From JANQJA01 sp040880285 (GTDB lineage Bacteria; Pseudomonadota; Gammaproteobacteria; Pseudomonadales; Azotimanducaceae): a stretch of 64,000 nucleotides of DNA. The stretch covers positions 62,001 through 126,000 of the forward strand of contig JBBDIT010000022.1 of NCBI GenBank assembly GCA_040880285.1. The letters run 5' to 3'. The notes under the pieces were generated by a model. That model was not told the DNA's origin. It did no database searches and was given only the letters and a program-made list of their open reading frames with translations. Made by a program: the position numbers and the translations under genes. Of the stretch, positions 1 through 8,663 are shown in pieces (position 1 is the stretch's first letter; every line of letters starts with the position of its first letter).

Positions 1-1419
1 AGGATGAATCGGATGTCCAGTATCCAGATGGTTGGAAAAAATCGGCCGGCTTGAGGCATTCCCGGCTGTTGAATTCGGGATCTTAACCACAGCTACTGAC
101 GGTGCTGTGAGATCCGGTAACGCCGCAGAATACTTGTCGATAAAGTAAGCGCAGTCGCGGCTGAGTTCAACCTGGTGAGAGTAGCCGCTTGTTGTCAAGC
201 GGGTTGTCTGACCGCCGTCAATTGGGGTGGCATATAGATGATTTTCCAGCGGTGTATCCTTGCGACCCTCGAAATATACGAGACGGTTTACCTCATCGAC
301 AGCAAGGACCCGGGTAACCACCCAATCACCGCTGGTGAGTGGAGTTACCTGTTTACCATCCTCACTCACGAGGTAAAGGTGGCCAAAGCCACTGCGTTCG
401 GATCCCCAGAGGAATCCCTCGCCCGGAATTGAACGAAAGCTGTCCACCAGGTTGATCCAGGTATCGCTGGTTTCCGTCAGGACTTCAGCATGTCGGCTGT
501 TGTCCCGGCTACAGGCGTACAGCGTCAAGCTTTTCTGATCACGCGATTCAAGCTGGACGGCGAGGCGCTCACTATCGCTATACCAGTCGATACGGGCGAG
601 GTATGTCTCGGAGTTTGACGGCAATGTAATCCAGGTGATGCCGCTGCCTATACTCGCCACACCCAGTTCAACACGGGCGTTCGCTGTGCCCGCATAGGGA
701 TAGCGTTGACTGAATACCTCGAAACTGCCTGCATTGATTTCATATCGTTGGCTCGGTTGAATGGATGATTCGTCGACGCGGGTGAAGGCCAGGTGACGGC
801 TGTCAGGTGACCACCAATAACCTTCAAACCTGTGCATCTCTTCCTGGGCAATGAACTCCGCAAGGCCGTTTGAGACCGTATCGGAACCATCATGGGTCAG
901 GCGAATTTCATCCGTCCCTCCTTTTTCATTCAACCCCAGGACAAACAGATCCTTTGACTTGACGTAACTGATGTATTGACCGTCAGGTGAAAAACGCGCG
1001 TCGGTTACAAAGTCATCATCCGGCGTTAGCTGTTCTGTAGTACCGGTGTGCGTGTCATGAAAATAGAGAATGCCGGCCAGGGGAAGCAACAGGTGGCGTG
1101 CGTCCGGATGCCAGAAGTACTCAACGATTCCGGAAACCGTAATACGTTTTCGTTCTCGCCTTGCCTTTTCTTCGGCACTGAGCGTGCGAACGATGCCGAG
1201 TGAAGCTGATTCCACTAGTAGTCGGTCTTTGCCGGTCCCGAGGTCATAACACCAGAGATCCATTCGCTCATAGTCATCCAGTGCGCACTTGAGGTAAGTG
1301 AGCTGTTGATGATCCGGTGAGAAAGCAAGCGAAGAGGGCGGCGCACCGCTCAAATCGGGATCTGAAAATAATCGGTGGAGGTCAAGCAGATCTTTACCTG
1401 TCAAATCCGGATCACTCAT
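1..1419 (-). CDS. Dipeptidyl peptidase IV-type serine peptidase (family S9B), N-terminal part
   Basis: The minus frame is open from an ATG at 1419 to the window edge, giving 473 residues of the beta-propeller part of an S9 peptidase that removes Xaa-Pro dipeptides. The diagnostic stretch EFIAQEEMHRFEGYWWSPD (about residues 188-206) contains the paired Glu (193-194) that in DPP IV binds the substrate amino terminus; repeated WSPD/FSPDG blades are also visible. The catalytic alpha/beta-hydrolase domain with Ser-Asp-His lies beyond the left edge, so activity cannot be judged. No signal peptide is seen at this start (MSDPDLTGKD), which suggests a cytoplasmic enzyme unless the start is further upstream. 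The ATG overlaps the stop of the upstream pepQ by 8 bases, so the two proline-specific peptidases are probably co-translated. Family assignment is confident; exact substrate is inferred. Confidence 0.88.
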   Translation of the reverse strand, partial: MSDPDLTGKDLLDLHRLFSDPDLSGAPPSSLAFSPDHQQLTYLKCALDDYERMDLWCYDLGTGKDRLLVESASLGIVRTLSAEEKARRERKRITVSGIVEYFWHPDARHLLLPLAGILYFHDTHTGTTEQLTPDDDFVTDARFSPDGQYISYVKSKDLFVLGLNEKGGTDEIRLTHDGSDTVSNGLAEFIAQEEMHRFEGYWWSPDSRHLAFTRVDESSIQPSQRYEINAGSFEVFSQRYPYAGTANARVELGVASIGSGITWITLPSNSETYLARIDWYSDSERLAVQLESRDQKSLTLYACSRDNSRHAEVLTETSDTWINLVDSFRSIPGEGFLWGSERSGFGHLYLVSEDGKQVTPLTSGDWVVTRVLAVDEVNRLVYFEGRKDTPLENHLYATPIDGGQTTRLTTSGYSHQVELSRDCAYFIDKYSAALPDLTAPSVAVVKIPNSTAGNASSRPIFSNHLDTGHPIHP

Positions 1420-2755
1420 CGTCCTGCTTCGCGAATGCTTGCCGGGTCAGGTTGATTGGTGCGGCATTCTGGATCGCGATGTTGTCTTCAATCCGGATGC
1501 CACCGAAGGGTAACAATGTATCGACCTTTGGCCAGTTTACGTCGCTTGCTGTGGACTGCGACCGCAGTTCGTCAAGCAGCATAGGGATGAAATAAAGGCC
1601 GGGTTCAATCGTAAATACCTGACTTTCCTCGATCGGTCGGGTCAAGCGTAGCGCTGGAAACTGGTCCGGTGCCGGTAAGATGACTCCCTCCCGATTCTGC
1701 ACAAATCCGGCAACGTCATGGGTTTGGAGACCAAGCAGGTGACCAAGTCCGTGTGGCAAGAAGGTAGAAGTCAGATTGGATTCGACCATTGATGATGGCG
1801 ACATATCAACCAGGCCAAATTCTCTCAATACCTCAGCCAGTCGCAGGTGCATGCGCCTGTGCAGATCAATGTAGTTCATGCCAGGCTGGATATCTTCGAT
1901 GATGGCTTGCTGCTGGATATCTAGGGCATTGATCAGATCCGCGAATACTCCCTGACGAAAGGCATAGGTCCTGGTGACGTCCGCCGCATAGCCATTGGAT
2001 GTCGCGCCCGCATCTATCAGCATTGACCGTATCTCGGCTGGGGGGCGCGTCTCATAGTGCTGGTAGTGGAGGATGGCGCAATGCTCATTGAGGGCGATGA
2101 TGCCGGAGTAGGGGGCATCCTTCTCCCGGCCGCGAATGGCCGCAAGGAATGCCTGCTGTATCTCAAATTCTGACCGACCTTCACTGAATGCCCTTCGGGC
2201 AGCCAGATGGCCCCGGGCCGCACGATCGTTGGCTCGCTGCAGGCAACCTAATTCGTAAGGGGTTTTATATGCGCGATCGAAATGAAGGGCATCCAGTATC
2301 CGTTTATCGTTTACGCTACCGATACCGACCCTGGTGGCTACCTGGGTTTCTTCGCCAATAAAAGTGAGGTCATGGGTATCGCCGATGAGATTGTGCATCT
2401 CTTGCGTTGAGCGAATCGTCTGGATATCCCAGTGTTGCGTCCAGAATCCTTCCGGGTCTGCCGGTGGCTTGTGCCAGTAATCCAGGGGCTGGTTGTAAAA
2501 AAGTGCCGGCTTACTGCCCGGAATAATCAACAAAAATGAGTCGGGTACGTCGACCACCGGCAGCCACGCCTTGAAATGCGGATTGACCTTGAATGGGTAG
2601 GTGTGATCATCGAGGAATGCCTGTTTCAGGGACCCTGACGATATAAGTACGCCCCTCTTCTCGCTTGTCTTGAGTGCCCTTGCCATGCGCGCATTGAGTG
2701 CGCTGAGATGATCTTCGTATAGCGGTTCAGGGTCTGTTATGGATTGAACTGTCAA
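1412..2755 (-). CDS. pepQ: Xaa-Pro dipeptidase (prolidase, M24B)
   Basis: A 447-residue metallopeptidase that splits dipeptides with C-terminal proline; length matches bacterial PepQ (about 440). All five pita-bread metal ligands are recognisable: two Asp in DAGATSNGYAADVTRTY, His in HGLGHLLGLQTHDVAG, Glu in TIEPGLYF and Glu in IRIEDNIAI. The frame starts with TTG at 2755, preceded by AGGAG about 11 bases upstream; no ATG occurs near the N-terminus, so TTG is the best start. Its stop overlaps the ATG of the DPP IV-type gene, so the pair would release and then cleave proline dipeptides in the cytoplasm. The roughly 220 bases between this gene and the divergent MAPEG gene hold both promoters, but I see no clear hexamer pair. 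Confidence 0.92.
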   Translation of the reverse strand: MTVQSITDPEPLYEDHLSALNARMARALKTSEKRGVLISSGSLKQAFLDDHTYPFKVNPHFKAWLPVVDVPDSFLLIIPGSKPALFYNQPLDYWHKPPADPEGFWTQHWDIQTIRSTQEMHNLIGDTHDLTFIGEETQVATRVGIGSVNDKRILDALHFDRAYKTPYELGCLQRANDRAARGHLAARRAFSEGRSEFEIQQAFLAAIRGREKDAPYSGIIALNEHCAILHYQHYETRPPAEIRSMLIDAGATSNGYAADVTRTYAFRQGVFADLINALDIQQQAIIEDIQPGMNYIDLHRRMHLRLAEVLREFGLVDMSPSSMVESNLTSTFLPHGLGHLLGLQTHDVAGFVQNREGVILPAPDQFPALRLTRPIEESQVFTIEPGLYFIPMLLDELRSQSTASDVNWPKVDTLLPFGGIRIEDNIAIQNAAPINLTRQAFAKQDDE

Positions 2756-2978
2756 TTAGGTACTGGCTCCTGTTCGATCGAATGTCCCATTCTAATACGT
2801 TTGGTTTGCAGATACCGACTGGCATAGGGATTCTCTGCCCCACTCAAGGCCCCCGAGTGTGTGCCTGTGCAAGGTACTAATGTGGCAGTTGAATTGGCAG
2901 TCGATGAGATTTCAAACTGAGCCACGATACAATTTGGTGGTAGACTCATCGCTTTCCCATCGCTAGTCAAGGAACCTT

Positions 2979-3368
2979 ATGGAATTGCTTACGATTGTCA
3001 CGATGTTGGCCCTGCTGGAAGTCATAGTGTTTGGCAGTATGGCTGGCTATGCCCGGGGTAAGTACGGCGTCAGGGCGCCAGCGACCACGGGTCACGAGAT
3101 GTTCGAGCGTCACTACCGGGTCCACTACAATACAATCGAGCAACTGGTGATCTTCCTGCCGGCGCTATGGGCGTTCGGCTATTACATAGGGCAATACTGG
3201 GCGGCTGGCGTTGGTATGATCTATGTGATCGGCAGGATCATTTATGCAGTAACCTATATCAAGGACCCTGCCACCAGGGGTGTCGGGACCTTGCTTTCGG
3301 TCATTCCGTGCTGGATTCTCGTGTTGGGTGCCCTGGTCGGTGCGGTGATCCAGCTACAGGTGGCATGA
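2979..3368 (+). CDS. MAPEG family membrane protein
   Basis: A 129-residue integral membrane protein with four hydrophobic segments (about residues 3-23, 53-72, 75-92, 105-126). The segment ERHYRVHYNTIEQLVIFLPA (residues 44-63) is the hallmark of bacterial members of the membrane-associated eicosanoid and glutathione metabolism family. Such proteins are small trimeric membrane proteins related to microsomal glutathione S-transferase; the bacterial substrate is generally unknown. The ATG at 2979 is preceded by CAAGGAACCTT, which contains a usable ribosome site. It lies 72 bases before the molybdenum hydroxylase genes on the same strand and may share a transcript with them, but nothing in the sequence proves a functional link. 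Confidence 0.88.
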   Translation: MELLTIVTMLALLEVIVFGSMAGYARGKYGVRAPATTGHEMFERHYRVHYNTIEQLVIFLPALWAFGYYIGQYWAAGVGMIYVIGRIIYAVTYIKDPATRGVGTLLSVIPCWILVLGALVGAVIQLQVA

Positions 3369-3440
3369 GTACCCTGTATCGGCACAGCCGGTCGTGGCAT
3401 GATATAAAATAGTAAGCAGCATTATCAGCGGGAGTAGCAA

Positions 3441-4313
3441 ATGGCAGTAGTTGAATACAAGGCACCGAAAACCATCGATGAGGCGGTGGGTTTTCTGGCT
3501 AATTCGATTCACCCGGCCAAAGCGATGGCGGGTGGCACGGACCTCATTATCCAGAACAGGGGGCATTACGATCAGCCCCTGGTTGTTGTTGACACCAAAC
3601 ATATTGATTCGATGATGCAGGCTACGGTCGACGCCGACGGGCTGGTCCTTGGGCCCTCAATCAGTTGTGCCGAACTAACGGCCCGGGACGATATCAAAGC
3701 CATATATCCGGGACTCATCGAAGCAGCCTTCCTGATTGGCTCGACGCAAATACAAGGTCGTGCCAGCATTGGCGGTAACCTTTGTAACGCATCGCCAGCT
3801 GGCGATACTTTGCCGGCATTAATCGTCAACGCTGCCCAATGTGTGATCGCGGGTCCCGATGGCGAACGTACTGTGCCGGTGGAAGAGTTTTGTATTGGAG
3901 TGGGTAAGAACTGTATGGCCAGGGCCGAGTTGCTGGTGGCACTCAAGGTGCCGAGACCGGCCCCAGGTACGGCTGATGCCTACCTCCGGTTTATTCCCCG
4001 AAGTGAAATGGATATCGCTGTGGCAGGTGCTGGAGTCTCTGTGACATTAGATAAAAATGGTAAGTGTACCGCGGCTCGTGTCGCTATAGGTGCGGTTGCG
4101 CCAACGCCATTACTGGTGCCGGAGGCGGGAGACGCCTTGATTGGCACAGAAATTGACGATGCGGCGCTTGACGCCGCGGCGGCTGCAGCGAGTGCAGCCG
4201 CCAAACCCATTACCGACCGGCGTGGCACCGAGGAGTATCGAAAGCACGTGGTCGGAGTTTTGACAAAGCGGGCGGCAAAAATCGCTGCCGAACGTGCCCG
4301 AGGAGCCAGCTAA
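3441..4313 (+). CDS. Molybdenum hydroxylase, FAD-binding subunit (CoxM/XDH-M type)
   Basis: A 290-residue flavoprotein subunit of the xanthine dehydrogenase/CO dehydrogenase family. The two FAD pyrophosphate-binding motifs are present: AMAGGTDLI (about residue 29) and GRASIGGNLCNASPAGD (about residues 106-122), followed by the C-terminal CO-dehydrogenase flavoprotein domain. It passes electrons from the 2Fe-2S subunit to an acceptor. A GGGAGT ribosome site precedes the ATG. The iron-sulfur subunit starts one base after its stop, so the three subunits form one operon in the M-S-L order. Family is certain; the substrate of the whole complex is not identifiable. Confidence 0.93.
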   Translation: MAVVEYKAPKTIDEAVGFLANSIHPAKAMAGGTDLIIQNRGHYDQPLVVVDTKHIDSMMQATVDADGLVLGPSISCAELTARDDIKAIYPGLIEAAFLIGSTQIQGRASIGGNLCNASPAGDTLPALIVNAAQCVIAGPDGERTVPVEEFCIGVGKNCMARAELLVALKVPRPAPGTADAYLRFIPRSEMDIAVAGAGVSVTLDKNGKCTAARVAIGAVAPTPLLVPEAGDALIGTEIDDAALDAAAAAASAAAKPITDRRGTEEYRKHVVGVLTKRAAKIAAERARGAS

Positions 4314-4314
4314 T

Positions 4315-4800
4315 ATGTCGCGGACCCATGTAACTACCACTGTAAACGGCGATGCACTTGAATTCCTGTGCGAACCACATGAGACACTTCTTGACGCCTT
4401 GCGCAATCACCTTAATATGACAGGTACCAAGGAAGGTTGTGGCTCCGGTGACTGTGGTGCGTGTTCAGTCACACTCGACGATCGACTGGTGTGCTCTTGC
4501 CTCGTGTTGGCCGCGGAAGCTGAAGGAAAATCAATCGGTACGATTGAAGGCGTCAGCAACAAGGACGAGCTTCATGTTATCCAGCAAAAATTTCTCGAGC
4601 ACGCTGCATTGCAATGCGGAATTTGTACACCTGGCCTGATTGTGTCGACGCGAGCCCTGCTGCAAGAGAACCCGAATCCAACGGAAGAAGAAACGAGGTA
4701 TTATCTTGCGGGCAATCTCTGTCGCTGTACGGGATATGACAAAATTATCAGGGCTGTGATGGATGCAGCCGAGACCATGAGAGGAGGTGGCGCAGCATGA
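4315..4800 (+). CDS. Molybdenum hydroxylase, [2Fe-2S] subunit (CoxS type)
   Basis: A 161-residue iron-sulfur subunit carrying a plant-type ferredoxin cluster (CGSGDCGACSV, with the fourth Cys in LVCSC) and the second cluster in the helical domain (CGICTPG and CRCTGY). These two clusters connect the molybdenum site to FAD. An in-frame ATG at 4294 would overlap the preceding gene, but the ATG at 4315 has AGGAG nine bases upstream and gives the usual family N-terminus (MSRTHVTTTVNG), so I take 4315. The stop overlaps the ATG of the large subunit in an ATGA arrangement, indicating translational coupling. Confidence 0.94.
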   Translation: MSRTHVTTTVNGDALEFLCEPHETLLDALRNHLNMTGTKEGCGSGDCGACSVTLDDRLVCSCLVLAAEAEGKSIGTIEGVSNKDELHVIQQKFLEHAALQCGICTPGLIVSTRALLQENPNPTEEETRYYLAGNLCRCTGYDKIIRAVMDAAETMRGGGAA

Positions 4801-7052
4801 GCGAAGCCCGCGAGTACAAATATATAGGCCAGAGATCTATCCGGCCAGACGGATTCGATAAGGTGACTGGTCGTGCCAATTACGGTGCAGATCTGTCGCT
4901 ACCAGGCATGATCTGGGGCAAGGTCCTGAGGAGCCCGCATGCGCATGCGAAAATTACCAAACTCGATGTGTCCAGGGCGGAGCAACATCCAGGTGTGATG
5001 GCGATTGCCACATATAAGGATTTCCCAGCTGTTTCATCCGAGGCATTTGAAGCCGGTGAAGGCGCCACCGACTTGCTGGACCTGGCACGAAACATCCTTG
5101 CAGATGGCAAGGTGCTCTATGACGGTCATGCAATCTGTGCCATTGCGGCACTGACCGAGGCGATCGCGGACGAAGCTCTCTCGTTGATTGATGTGGAATA
5201 CGAAATCCTGCCGCATGTGATGGACGTGCGTGACGCGATGAAAGAGGATGCGCCCCTATTGCACGATGACCTGTTTACCCAGGGGTTGCCGGAACAACCT
5301 GATAAACCCTCCAACATCGCGGCAAGAATGGAACTCAAGAAGGGCGATATAGATCAAGGTTTTGCCGACGCGGATGTTATCGTCGAGCGAGAATTTTATA
5401 CGCCGACGATTCACCAGGGGTATATCGAACCCCATGCCTGCACGGTCAGGTACGAGGAAAAAGGCACCTCCATGGTCTGGTGCTGTACCCAGGGTCACTT
5501 TGATGTACGCGCAAGCACCGCCAAACTGCTCAAGATGGATCTGTCCAAACTCAAGGTGGTTGCCAGTGAAATTGGCGGCGGCTTTGGCGGCAAGACGACC
5601 GTCTACCTGGAACCAGTTTCCCTGATACTGTCCCGCAAATCCGGTCGACCGGTGAAAATGGTAATGGACCGTGAAGAGGTATTTCGTGCGTCCGGGCCAG
5701 GTTCTGCGACCCGGAATTGGGTGAAGATCGGCGCCAAAAAAGACGGTACCTTTACCGCCATGCAGGCGCGGCTTTGCTATGAAGCCGGCGCCTTCAAGGG
5801 CTCACCCATGGGGCCCGGGTGTATGACGGTTTTCACCCCTTACGACATTGAAAACGCTTATGTCGAGGGCTTTGACGTCGTGGTTAACAAGCCCAAGGTC
5901 GCGGCTTACCGCGCGCCCGGTGCACCCCAGGCAGAGTTTGCAGCCGAGATGGTAATCAATGAGATAGCCCGGGAGCTTGGTATTGACCCAATTGACATTC
6001 GTCTCAAGAATGCAGCCAGGGAAGGGACACAAACGCTCTACGGGCCAAAGCTCAAAGCCGTGGGATTAATCGAGTGCCTTGAAGCCTGTAAGAATTCGGA
6101 TCACTACAAAGCTGCACTGAAAGATAACCAGGGGCGTGGCGTTGCTGCCGGTTTCTGGTTCAACATAGGCGGCCAATCGAGTGTCACCATTAATATGAAT
6201 CCGGACGGCACCGCGACACTGGTAGAAGGTTCGCCAGATATCGGAGGATCCCGCGCGTCCATGCAGCTTATGGCAGCAGAAGAGTTGCAAATACCGGCAG
6301 ACAAAATTACTCCGATCGTGGCAGATACCGAAGTCCTTGCTTATAACGGCACGACCGGTGGGAGCCGGACCACGTTCGCAACCGGCATGGCGGTAATTGA
6401 GGCGGCACAGGACGTGATTCGGCAAATGAAGGAACGTGCGGCGGCTGTGTGGAATGTAACAGCCGAACAGGTCGATTGGGTTGACGGCACTGCGGTCAAT
6501 ACTGCTGGCGAAGGCCGTTTGACTGCTGTCGAGATTTGCGCCGGCGCTGATCGGACCGGAGGCCAGATAACCGGGCGCGGTAATATCAATGCCCGTGGTG
6601 CAGGACCAAGCTTCGCCGTGCACATCGCTGATATAGAAGTGGACCGGGATACCGGACGTACCAGGGTGATACGATACACCGCGTGCCAGGATGCGGGCAA
6701 AGCGATCCATCCGAGTTATGTTGAGGGCCAATACCAGGGTGGCGCAGTACAAGGAATTGGCTGGGCACTCAACGAAGAATATATTTATAGCAAGGATGGA
6801 ATTCTTGAAAATCCAGGATTCCTTGACTACCGTATTCCGTTGGCTTCAGATTTGCCGATGATCGACGCGCTTATCGTAGAAGTTCCAAACGCGTTCCATC
6901 CGTTCGGTGTCCGCGGCGTGGGCGAGACTGGTATTGTTCCGCCGCTTGCGGCTGTTGGCACTGCGGTCGCAAATGCTGCAGGTATTACGGTCACAGAATT
7001 GCCCCTGTCACCGCCGCGAGTGTTAAAGGCGATGCAGAGTAGCTCCAGATAA
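4797..7052 (+). CDS. Molybdenum hydroxylase, molybdopterin-binding large subunit
   Basis: A 751-residue catalytic subunit of the xanthine dehydrogenase superfamily (aldehyde oxidase a/b hammerhead domain at the N-terminus, molybdopterin-binding domain after about residue 150). GGGFGGKTT (about residues 261-269) and the C-terminal GVRGVGETG, which holds the catalytic Glu, are intact. The active-site loop reads AYRAPGAPQ. It is not the AYXCSFR loop of true form-I CO dehydrogenase nor the AYRGAGR of form II, so calling this CoxL would be wrong; an aromatic or N-heterocyclic hydroxylase is more likely but the substrate is open. The gene starts within the stop of the 2Fe-2S gene and is followed four bases later by a MoaD-like gene. 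Confidence 0.92.
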   Translation: MSEAREYKYIGQRSIRPDGFDKVTGRANYGADLSLPGMIWGKVLRSPHAHAKITKLDVSRAEQHPGVMAIATYKDFPAVSSEAFEAGEGATDLLDLARNILADGKVLYDGHAICAIAALTEAIADEALSLIDVEYEILPHVMDVRDAMKEDAPLLHDDLFTQGLPEQPDKPSNIAARMELKKGDIDQGFADADVIVEREFYTPTIHQGYIEPHACTVRYEEKGTSMVWCCTQGHFDVRASTAKLLKMDLSKLKVVASEIGGGFGGKTTVYLEPVSLILSRKSGRPVKMVMDREEVFRASGPGSATRNWVKIGAKKDGTFTAMQARLCYEAGAFKGSPMGPGCMTVFTPYDIENAYVEGFDVVVNKPKVAAYRAPGAPQAEFAAEMVINEIARELGIDPIDIRLKNAAREGTQTLYGPKLKAVGLIECLEACKNSDHYKAALKDNQGRGVAAGFWFNIGGQSSVTINMNPDGTATLVEGSPDIGGSRASMQLMAAEELQIPADKITPIVADTEVLAYNGTTGGSRTTFATGMAVIEAAQDVIRQMKERAAAVWNVTAEQVDWVDGTAVNTAGEGRLTAVEICAGADRTGGQITGRGNINARGAGPSFAVHIADIEVDRDTGRTRVIRYTACQDAGKAIHPSYVEGQYQGGAVQGIGWALNEEYIYSKDGILENPGFLDYRIPLASDLPMIDALIVEVPNAFHPFGVRGVGETGIVPPLAAVGTAVANAAGITVTELPLSPPRVLKAMQSSSR

Positions 7053-7056
7053 CGCC

Positions 7057-7299
7057 ATGGCAACTGTCATCTTTTCCAGTGAACTGCAAAGACTTACTGG
7101 AGAAGAAAAAACCATCGTGGATGCAGGAACTTATCGCGAGTTGGTGGATAAAATCACAACTCGCTATAAGGACCTTGAGCGCGATGAGATCATGAAGATG
7201 GCGGTCGCCATCGATGGTGAAATAATCCACGATCCCCTTCTCGAGTCTGTTGGTGACAACAGCGAAGTACATTTCCTCTACCGCATTTCAGGCGGCTAG
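7057..7299 (+). CDS. MoaD/ThiS-like sulfur carrier protein
   Basis: An 80-residue protein with the size of the beta-grasp sulfur carriers and the essential C-terminal Gly-Gly (ends RISGG). MoaD carries a thiocarboxylate on this glycine and hands sulfur to molybdopterin; ThiS does so for thiazole. The start is four bases after the molybdenum hydroxylase large-subunit stop, so it is almost certainly in that operon. That context favours a MoaD-like role in cofactor assembly or sulfuration for this enzyme; no MoaE partner or MoeB/ThiF activator is in the window. The assignment rests on length, terminal GG, the IDGE...NSEVHFLY pattern near the end, and context. Confidence 0.75.
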   Translation: MATVIFSSELQRLTGEEKTIVDAGTYRELVDKITTRYKDLERDEIMKMAVAIDGEIIHDPLLESVGDNSEVHFLYRISGG

Positions 7300-7310
7300 T
7301 CGGTCTATCA

Positions 7311-8663
7311 ATGAAGAAAGTCGTAATTATCGGAGCCGGAAGCCTGGTGTTCTCCAGTCGTCTCACGGCAGATATCTTGAGCTATCCCGCTACCAGCGAT
7401 GCACACTTTGCCCTGGTCGATGTAAATCAGGAGCGACTCGACTACGCCGGGCGCATTGTGGAACGGATGTTTACGGACGGTGGCTATGATCGGGCTACCT
7501 ACTCGCTACACCAGGACCGCCGGGAGGTGCTTGGCGGTGCTGACTTCGTCATCAGCAGTATTCTCGTGGGTGGTTATGAGGCAATCGAGCAGGAGATTGA
7601 TATTCCCCATAAGTACGGCGTTAGTCAGGCAATAGGGGATACGCTGACGCCGGGCGGCATTATGCGTTGCCTACGGACCTTACCGCACCAGATCGGGATT
7701 GCAGAGGATATAAAGGTCTATTGTCCAGAGGCCTGGCTGCTCAATTACACTAATCCCATGGCCATGTTGTGTTGGGGAATGTATGAGGCTGTGCCGGGCA
7801 TAAAACTGGTTGGATTGTGTCATTCGGTACAGGGAACGACCAGTCAGTGGGCACGTCGGCTCGGCTATCCTATCGATGAGGTTAACTTCGAATGCGCAGG
7901 TATTAACCACCAGGCGTGGATCACGAAATTCGAGCATGATAATGAAGACTTGTTACCCAGAATTCGAAAGCTTGCGGAAGACCCTGAAATCTGGCGTAAG
8001 GATACGTCCCGCATGGAATACGTCAAGCATTTCGGTTATCCGGTAACAGAAGCATCCGGTCACAACTCGGAGTACACGCCCTGGTTCAGGAAGAACCCTG
8101 CGATGATTGCCCGGTATTGTCCCGGTGGTAGCTGGAATGGTGCCCCGGGTTTCATCAAAGAACTCTACAATCGCCCGGACTGGCGAGAGGTTATGGAGAA
8201 AATGACGAATGGGGAAGCCCCGGTTGACCTTGGGCGAAGTGTAGAATACGGCGCCCGGATTATAAACTCGATTACCAGTGGTGAGCGAGAAGTTATCTAT
8301 GGCAATGTAAAGAATGATGGCCTGATTGAGAACTTGCCCGATGCTGCGTGTGTCGAGGTAGCCTGTTATGTAGACAAAAATGGTGTAACGCCGATGAAGG
8401 CAGGTCGACTGCCGGAACATCTGGCGGCGATCAACCGTAACCAGATTAACGTCCAGCAACTGGCGGTTTTGGCAGCCCGGAGTGGCGATCCGGAAGTCAT
8501 ATTTCAGGCGATGTGCCTGGATCCCTTGACTGCAGCGATACTGACCCTGGACGAGATCCGGGCGATGACCAGTGAGCTTATCGATGCACACAGGCAGTTC
8601 TTACCCGAGCCCCTTTGTGATCGTCAACTGGCTAATAAACCCTTGCTTTATGACTTGCCGTAA
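7311..8663 (+). CDS. Glycoside hydrolase family 4, alpha-galactosidase (MelA-like)
   Basis: A 450-residue GH4 enzyme. GH4 enzymes use NAD and Mn for an oxidation-elimination-reduction mechanism instead of ordinary hydrolysis. The N-terminal dinucleotide fold begins VVIIGAGSLVF; GDTLTPGGIMRCLRT and NYTNPMAM are typical, and the metal ligands Cys and His lie in GLCHSVQGT and CAGINHQAW. Absence of a signal peptide fits a cytoplasmic enzyme acting on imported disaccharides. The galactokinase that follows with a one-base overlap (TAATG) makes alpha-galactoside the likely substrate; alpha-glucosidase or alpha-galacturonidase subtypes of GH4 remain possible. It begins only 11 bases after the MoaD-like gene. 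Confidence 0.85.
   Translation: MKKVVIIGAGSLVFSSRLTADILSYPATSDAHFALVDVNQERLDYAGRIVERMFTDGGYDRATYSLHQDRREVLGGADFVISSILVGGYEAIEQEIDIPHKYGVSQAIGDTLTPGGIMRCLRTLPHQIGIAEDIKVYCPEAWLLNYTNPMAMLCWGMYEAVPGIKLVGLCHSVQGTTSQWARRLGYPIDEVNFECAGINHQAWITKFEHDNEDLLPRIRKLAEDPEIWRKDTSRMEYVKHFGYPVTEASGHNSEYTPWFRKNPAMIARYCPGGSWNGAPGFIKELYNRPDWREVMEKMTNGEAPVDLGRSVEYGARIINSITSGEREVIYGNVKNDGLIENLPDAACVEVACYVDKNGVTPMKAGRLPEHLAAINRNQINVQQLAVLAARSGDPEVIFQAMCLDPLTAAILTLDEIRAMTSELIDAHRQFLPEPLCDRQLANKPLLYDLP

Noticed and set aside
4294..4314. Earlier ATG for the 2Fe-2S subunit
   Set aside because: It overlaps the end of the FAD subunit gene, whereas ATG 4315 has a well-placed AGGAG and gives the family N-terminus.
6066..6752. 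A 228-codon open frame on the minus strand
   Set aside because: It lies wholly opposite the well-conserved molybdenum hydroxylase large subunit and has no family pattern; it is a by-product of the codon use of that gene.
3441..7052. Aerobic CO dehydrogenase (coxMSL)
   Set aside because: Gene order fits, but the Mo-subunit loop AYRAPGAPQ lacks the diagnostic form I sequence and no coxDEF-type accessory genes are present.
7953..8591. A 212-codon open frame on the minus strand
   Set aside because: Antisense to the GH4 gene, whose motifs are intact; no recognisable domain and low-quality composition.
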